Shown here in pieces: positions 59,901 to 64,000 of a stretch of 64,000 bases of DNA. Where the stretch lies: assembly GCF_027409185.1 (NCBI RefSeq), contig NC_084469.1:103231835-103295834 (forward strand), given 5' to 3'. The notes below the pieces were generated by a model. It had not been told where the DNA came from. It worked only from the letters and a program-made list of their open reading frames with translations, and did not search any database. How positions within the stretch are numbered: position 1 is the stretch's first letter; each line of letters begins with the position of its first letter. This stretch comes from Cynocephalus volans. Its lineage: Eukaryota; Chordata; Mammalia; Dermoptera; Cynocephalidae. The translations under genes were made by a program, and so were the position numbers.

Positions 59901-62900
59901 CTTTTGTTGCTTATGCTTTTGGTGTACTATCTAAGAATCCATTGCCAAATCCAAGGTTATAAAGATTCACTCCCTTGTTTTCTTCTAATAGTTTTATAAT
60001 TTTAGCTCTTATATGTAGGACATTGATCCAGTTTGAGTTAGTTTTGTTTTGTGTATGGTGTGAGGTAGGGGTCTGACTTTATTCTTTTCCACATGGTTTA
60101 TTCAGTTGTCCCAGCACCATTTATTGAAGAGACTATTTTTCCCCATTGAATGTTCCTGGCACCTTTGTTAATAAAATCAGTAGATCATAAATACAAGAGT
60201 TTATTTCTGGACTCTAATTCTATTCCACTGATCTAAACTTCCGTTCTTTTGCCAGTACTACACCGTTTGATTGCTGTATCTTTGTAGTACATTTCAAAAT
60301 TGGGAAGTGTGAATTCTCCAACTTTGTTCTTTTTCAGGATTGTTTCAGCCATTAAGAATGATTGGAAACATTTTTTACTATACATTTGTGTTGTTGATGT
60401 TTATGTGATAAGCCATTTGAAAGCAGACTGTAGGCATAACAAGAATTCACTCTACTTCTGTGTGTGTCTTCTAAGAATGAGGGCATCCTTCTAAAAAGCA
60501 CAATGCCATGGTCACATCCAAATCATTTTAAACTATTGCACATGTGGTCCATACTCACCTTTCCCCGGTTGTCCTTTATAGCTTTTTAAAGACATTTTCT
60601 ATCAGGCTGCAGTCCAACATTGCACTTTGGATGTGAGGGTTGCCTCTCGTCTCCTGCACTTGGAGTAGTTGCTAGTATTTTTGTCTTCCCTGCCGCTGGC
60701 CATTTTGGAGAGACCAGGCTGGTTGTGTTGCAGACTGCCCCACACCTGCCATGGTCCATTGTCTCCTTGTGATGGGACTATGTAAACATTTTTGCCCAAA
60801 ACACTGTATAGATGCTATGTCCATTCTGCTGCGACATGGCAGGGGCACAACGTCCAGTTGGTTTGTCTTCTTCCTGATGGCACTAAGTTTCACTATTTGG
60901 CTGAGGTGGGTGCACCGTGTGTTGAATGAGTGACTAGTAACAGTAATCGTAATGGGCGCAGGGGTACAGTGCTTCCTGTGTGCTGGGCTCTGTGATATGC
61001 AGTAACTCACAGGATCCCTGCCCCACCGTCAGCCCCATTTGACAGATGAGAAACCTGAGGCCAAGTGACCTGCCTGCGTCATACACTGAGTCAGAAGCCT
61101 AGATGAGGCATCAACCCAGGTATCCAGGCTCCAATGGCCACACTCACAGTCACTAAACCACAGTCACTATAGCCTCTGGCTCTGAACTTGGTGAAGGCTG
61201 GTGACCCCTTCCATGTGACACAGAGGATCTGTGAATGAATGCCTGGCTCCCTCAGCTGGGCCTGGGGTATCCTGCCGGCTTCCAGGGATCCCTGACCCTG
61301 CTGTAATTGCCCTTTTCTTGCCTGTGTCTCCCCATGGGCCAGGGCCATGCTCAGTGGCCCTGCCTGCTTGCCACAGACTGCCCAGGGCCAGGACACATTT
61401 CTGAGTGCCCAGGCTGGGCCCCCCGTGTCAGCCATGGTCACCCTGTGGGCACAGGCTGTGTCCTTGCCACCTGATTGACCGCCACCTTGTCCGCAGAATG
61501 GGTTAGGCAGGCAGGGCTGCTTCTGGGGCAGTTTTGTGGCACCTTGGAAGAATCTGGGGGTGCTGAGAGGAGGGAGGCAGGGTCGCGGGTTCCAATGATG
61601 GCAGGTGATAGGGAGCCACTGCTCACACCAGCCCCTTCTCTCGTAGATGAGGACGTGTGTGTGTTTAAGTGCTCGGTGTCCCGGGAGACGGAGTGCAGCC
61701 GTGTGGGCAAGCAGTCCTTCATCATCACGCTGGGCTGCAACAGTGTCCTCATCCAGTTTGCCACACCGAATGGTACGTGTCCCTTCTGCGGTCATAGCAG
61801 TACAGCCTGAGCACCCAGAGCAGGTATGGAGGGGGCCTGGAGGCTGCTTAAATCACAGCCCATCTGTCCCAGCGAAGGCTCCCCTGCCGTCGAAAACCGT
61901 ATTACCCGGGCTGGCCAGTTAGCTCAGTTGGTTAGAGTGTGGTGTTACAACACCAAGGTCAAGGGTTCAGATCCCTGTACCAGGCAGCCACCAAAAGAAG
62001 AGGGAAAAAAAATATTTCTGCATGGAAGTATATCCACAGTAAAAATACATTCTTGTTGCCTGGGACAAAACACTTGGCCCCAGGCCCTCCCTGGATGGCT
62101 CCTTTGGGTTCTTTAGGGCTCTGGCTCTTATGTCCCCTCCTCTGAGAGGCATGCGCTGACCACGTGGTCCCAGCCACACTGCAGATCTCTTGGAGGGGCC
62201 CGTCAGATGGAGGTCTGGGCCTGGTCTTCCCGACAGAGGCCAGTCCTGGGCCAGCTATGGTTGCAGCTCAGGGCATGGGGCAAGGTGAGGTCCAAGAGGC
62301 CGGCAGAGGCTTTGTTCTGGGCCCAGAGAGAAGCCACTGGAGGGGCCTAACCAGACCCGTGTAGGGGATACAGAGGGACACACTGAGCACTGAGGAGGGG
62401 TTGTGGAGCCCCAGGCGAGTGCAGCTGGTGGTTTAGGCGGGGCAGCAGTAGAGGCGGTGATGACTCCGAGGTTGGAGACCATCTGAAGGTCCCGCAACAG
62501 GGCTTGGTCACCTGAGAGCTGAGGTATGCAAGGTGGTTGGTGCTGGGGCTGGGGGGGCTAAAACTGGAGAGGCTGTCTGGCTATGACCACCACCTAGGAG
62601 CCCCCTCACCTTGTCTCGGTGCCCCCCGATGGAGGAGACTCCACACACCCCAGACGATCTTCAGGGCCACCTACCCTTGTGTGAAGCTGCACTTTGTCCA
62701 GGGTGGGGACAGCAGCCACTTCACCACCTCCAGGAACAGCCATTAACGGCAGTATTATAAACCCCTCTAGTTTTTTCCTACTCTATGAATATTTATATTT
62801 TAATTTTTTTCTTTCACTTCTTTCAGTTTTTTTATTTTTATTTATTTATTTTTATTTTTTGGTAGATCTGAACCCTTGGCCTTGGTGTTATTACACTGTG

Positions 62901-64000
62901 CTCTAACCAATTGAGCTAACTGGCTAGCCCCAGTTTTTTTAAATTATAAAATATACATAACAAAATATTAACCATTTTAACCCTTTTTGAGTGGGGCCGA
63001 CCCCGTGGCTCACTTGGGAGAGTGCGGCACTGGGAGCGCAGCAGCGCTCCCGCCGCAGGTTCGGATCCTATATGGGGATGGCTGGTTCTCTCACTGGCTG
63101 AGCGCGGTCACAAAAAAGGACAAAAAAAAAAAAAAAAAAAAATGAGTGTACAGTGGTATTAAGTCTGTTCACACTGTGTGTAACCATTAGCACTATCCAT
63201 CTCAAGAATTTTCTCATCTTCCCCACCTGTGTATTTTAATTTTTTAAGAGACCATCTTATAAGCACTGTTCTAGTTTTTATTTTATTTGATATAATTTAG
63301 TGGTTCATTCTGTGTTGGTCAATGTCGATTTTTTTTTCCTTTTTTTGGTGACTGGTCGGTACAGGGATTGAACCCTGGACCTTGGTGTTATCAGCGCTGT
63401 GCTCTAACCACTGAAATAACCAGCCAGCCCCAAATGTTCATTTTAAAGGGCTGCGTAACATCGCGTCCTGGGGAAGGGTGGTGATTGGTTCCCTGATGTG
63501 CTTTTCTGTGTCCATGGGGTTTATCCAGTCCCTTCTTATTAGACGTTAGGTGGCACCTCTTGTGTCCACTGCCACATGCAGATGCTGCCATAACTTCTGG
63601 GTGGACTTGGTGTTACTTGCTACAGGTTTGGCACCTGGGTCAGTGGGCGTGTGTCTGCTAAACTTTCGCCACGCATCCCTTTGGTGAGGACACACCCAGG
63701 CCCATTCCCACCAGACACCAGCCTGAGTGTGGGGAAAATCTACTTGTGCAGGCCTGCCTGCCCTTCTTCTTTTCTTTTAAATTTGAACATTGTTTGGGGG
63801 AAAAAGAAACACCTAATCACACATGTTCAAGGTAGAAAAGTCAGGGTGTGCGGCCAAGATGGAGCAAATGCCTCAGTCCATCTGGAACCCTCTGCCCAGA
63901 TGACCACATGTGCCAACCTCCTGGGGTGGGTTGCTGACCACCCCCGGTGACCTGGCTTCCCTCTTCTAGATTTCTGTTCCTTCTACAACATCCTGAAGAC
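38735..64000 (+). CDS. CARM1: Coactivator-associated arginine methyltransferase 1, 5' part
   Basis: PRMT4, a type I arginine methyltransferase that makes asymmetric dimethylarginine on histone H3 (R17/R26), p300/CBP, BAF155 and RNA-binding proteins, and coactivates nuclear receptors. The window holds exon 1 (38735-38957), exon 2 (61647-61772) and the first 31 bases of exon 3 (63970-64000). These encode an Ala/Gly-rich N-terminus and most of the N-terminal PH-like dimer domain; the SAM-binding catalytic core lies beyond the window. The encoded residues VSVFPGARLLTIGDANG, EDVCVFKCSVSRETECS and FCSFYNILK match recalled human CARM1 with few differences, mostly in the low-complexity start. The start codon is the CpG-island ATG in good Kozak context. 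Splice phases agree throughout. Confidence 0.97.
39169..39202 (+). repeat. 17-bp tandem duplication
   Basis: Two exact adjacent copies of gagctgaggcgcccgga in the CpG-island part of CARM1 intron 1. Confidence 0.95.
40930..41036 (-). mobile_element. tRNA-Ile SINE monomer
   Basis: Poly(T), gatggccggtatggggatcc, cttggtgttataacaccatg, ccagctgagctaaccagtc. It is inserted in an unclassified old mammalian repeat that surrounds it (about 40680-41160). Confidence 0.92.
41982..42084 (-). mobile_element. tRNA-Ile SINE monomer
   Basis: gtagctggctggtgcaggga, cttggtgttataacacctcg, ccaattgagctaaccggcc. Confidence 0.92.
43446..43612 (-). mobile_element. tRNA-Ile SINE dimer
   Basis: aaagtaggggatcttaaccc, first monomer, catccctatatagggatttg, second monomer, gagccacgggccggccc. 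Target-site duplication tgtggcctattttt at 43432-43445 and 43613-43626. Confidence 0.93.
43690..43785. repeat. hAT-like DNA transposon fragment
   Basis: cctgcaaaacttaaaatata, ggcccttgacagggaaagct, tgcagacccctgg. Related to the copy at 56880-57045; subfamily not assigned. Confidence 0.55.
43981..44148 (-). mobile_element. tRNA-Ile SINE dimer
   Basis: aaagatgaccaataagggga through gagccacaggttggccc. Flanked by accactggtc(c/t)tt at 43967 and 44149. Confidence 0.93.
45344..45449 (-). mobile_element. tRNA-Ile SINE monomer
   Basis: Long poly(T), ggcactggctgtaagggaat, cttggcgttgcaacacggtg, ccgagttaaccagcgagcc. Confidence 0.88.
47735..47940 (+). repeat. MIR element
   Basis: ggctaagagcacagactgga, ctcagtttcctcagctgtaa, and ttgttgtgagtggtgagctg. 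Confidence 0.85.
51700..51800. promoter_or_regulatory. Candidate intronic regulatory block with octamer motif
   Basis: Unique sequence containing an exact octamer ATTTGCAT (51752-51759) and a homeobox-type tgattagcat just upstream. Its regulatory role is inference; conservation could not be tested. Confidence 0.3.
55033..55182 (-). mobile_element. SINE of the second (gcgctccc) subfamily
   Basis: Antisense: poly(T), gtccttttcgtgaccggcac, tatataggatccgaacccgc, cactgcgctcccagcgcagc, ending gtgccacgggctcggcc. Exact 17-bp target-site duplication catctctcccctgttct at 55016-55032 and 55183-55199, so it is likely young. Confidence 0.92.
56041..56138 (-). mobile_element. tRNA-Ile SINE monomer
   Basis: Poly(T), agctagccagtacagggatt, ccttggtgttatcagtacca, gttgagataactggccagc. 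Confidence 0.9.
56880..57045. repeat. hAT-like DNA transposon fragment
   Basis: gtaaataaagttttattggc, gtttacatattgtctgctgc, aaaatatttactgtctggtc, cctttacagagaaaattggc. A common mammalian DNA element; subfamily not assigned. Confidence 0.65.
59125..60345 (-). mobile_element. L1M 3'/ORF2 fragment, antisense
   Basis: cataaaataaaccattttac, ctggcttctttcactgagca, tatcagatacatgattggaa, ccaatttatgtgtttttttc, ttcagttgtcccagcaccat, tttgattgctgtatctttg. It is interrupted by a SINE at 59400-59507 and a poly(T) run at 59720-59738. Confidence 0.9.
59400..59507 (-). mobile_element. tRNA-Ile SINE monomer with (TTTC)n tail
   Basis: (CTTT)n, ggcagctggctggtgtggag, cttggtgttataacatcacg, ccaactgagctaactggcc. 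It is inserted in the L1. Confidence 0.92.
61647..61772 (+). CDS. CARM1: CARM1 exon 2
   Basis: 126 bp completing a split His and encoding EDVCVFKCSVSRETE to LIQFATPN plus the first base of Asp. Acceptor tctcgtag, donor gtacgt. Confidence 0.97.
61908..62011 (+). mobile_element. tRNA-Ile SINE monomer
   Basis: gggctggccagttagctcag, tagagtgtggtgttacaaca, ccaaggtcaagggttcagat, A-rich tail. It lies 135 bp after the CARM1 exon 2 donor. Confidence 0.92.
62824..62930 (-). mobile_element. tRNA-Ile SINE monomer
   Basis: T-rich tail, tagatctgaacccttggcct, tggtgttattacactgtgct, caattgagctaactggctag. Confidence 0.88.
62935..63240 (-). mobile_element. L1 3' remnant split by a SINE
   Basis: aaatatacataacaaaatat before and gagtgtacagtggtattaag, then ttttctcatcttccccacct, after the SINE at 62989-63143. 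Confidence 0.75.
62989..63143 (+). mobile_element. SINE of the second (gcgctccc) subfamily
   Basis: gtggggccgaccccgtggct, gcggcactgggagcgcagca, gcgctcccgccgcaggttcg, gatcctatatggggatggct, gagcgcggtcacaaaaaagg, poly(A). Sense copy of the element at 55033. Confidence 0.9.
63330..63430 (-). mobile_element. tRNA-Ile SINE monomer
   Basis: Poly(T), gactggtcggtacagggatt, cttggtgttatcagcgctgt, ccactgaaataaccagccag. Confidence 0.9.
63970..64000 (+). CDS. CARM1: CARM1 exon 3 (partial, cut by window end)
   Basis: After acceptor cttctag the frame reads (D)FCSFYNILK and two bases of a Thr codon, continuing human CARM1 sequence. The donor is outside the window. Confidence 0.95.

Larger units (their letters stand above)
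38958..61646 (+). other. CARM1 intron 1 (22.7 kb)
   Basis: No additional gene was recognised. The first 700 bp is CpG island. Repeats are annotated separately. Long, mostly non-repetitive stretches (about 46.2-47.4 kb, 48.1-54.9 kb, 57.2-59.1 kb) show no exon-like homology. Additional weak MIR/L2 traces occur at about 50090-50300, 54225-54325, 55630-55980, 57065-57200 and 60985-61130. Confidence 0.8.
61773..63969 (+). other. CARM1 intron 2
   Basis: 2.2 kb with four SINEs (61908, 62824, 62989, 63330) and L1 sequence around the third. About 62020-62810 is unique and no exon was seen. Confidence 0.8.

Overview
This is nuclear DNA from a placental mammal, not microbial DNA. It has spliced genes with GT-AG introns, CpG-island promoters, ancient mammalian repeats (MIR, L2, L1M, MER5A, Tigger) and about 28 copies or fragments of a tRNA-Ile-derived SINE. 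The gene order DNM2 > TMED1 < HIDE1 (C19orf38) > CARM1 > is that of human 19p13.2. No Alu, rodent B1/B2, carnivore SINEC or horse ERE copies are seen. The SINE family resembles the tRNA-Ile (CYN) SINEs described from colugos, so I suggest Dermoptera (Galeopterus/Cynocephalus), at moderate confidence.

Layout. From 1 to about 14,930 lies the 3' part of DNM2 (dynamin-2, + strand). Seven coding exons encode the last 351 residues (PH domain, GED and proline-rich domain), followed by the 3' UTR. A DNM2 intron carries pre-miR-199a-1 on the minus strand (5087-5157). From about 15,460 to 18,450 lies the complete four-exon TMED1 gene (p24 cargo receptor, minus strand), convergent with DNM2. From 18,450 to 25,970 lies intergenic DNA with an orphan TATA/CCAAT promoter-like block, a full-length RPS15A retrocopy with target-site duplications, and L1 fragments. 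From 25,974 to 37,147 lies HIDE1, with seven coding exons including exons of only 28, 44 and 38 bp. From about 37,950 to 39,700 lies the CARM1 CpG island, with a degenerate tandem module just upstream of the gene. CARM1 exon 1 (38,735) is followed by a 22.7-kb intron, exon 2 (61,647) and the first 31 bases of exon 3 at the window edge.

The four genes have separate jobs: membrane fission, early secretory cargo traffic, an immune-cell surface protein and arginine methylation of histones and coactivators. There is no operon-like logic. I did not find an undescribed multi-gene system. The most interesting local observations are: a lineage-specific SINE ending 20 bp before a DNM2 exon and apparently supplying its branch point; the tandem module upstream of CARM1; the nested MITE/SINE/(GT)n structure; a NAGNAG acceptor at the last DNM2 exon; and the possible overlap of the DNM2 and TMED1 3' ends. 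Gene identities and human residue numbers come from recalled family knowledge. Exon boundaries were read directly and checked by codon phase.
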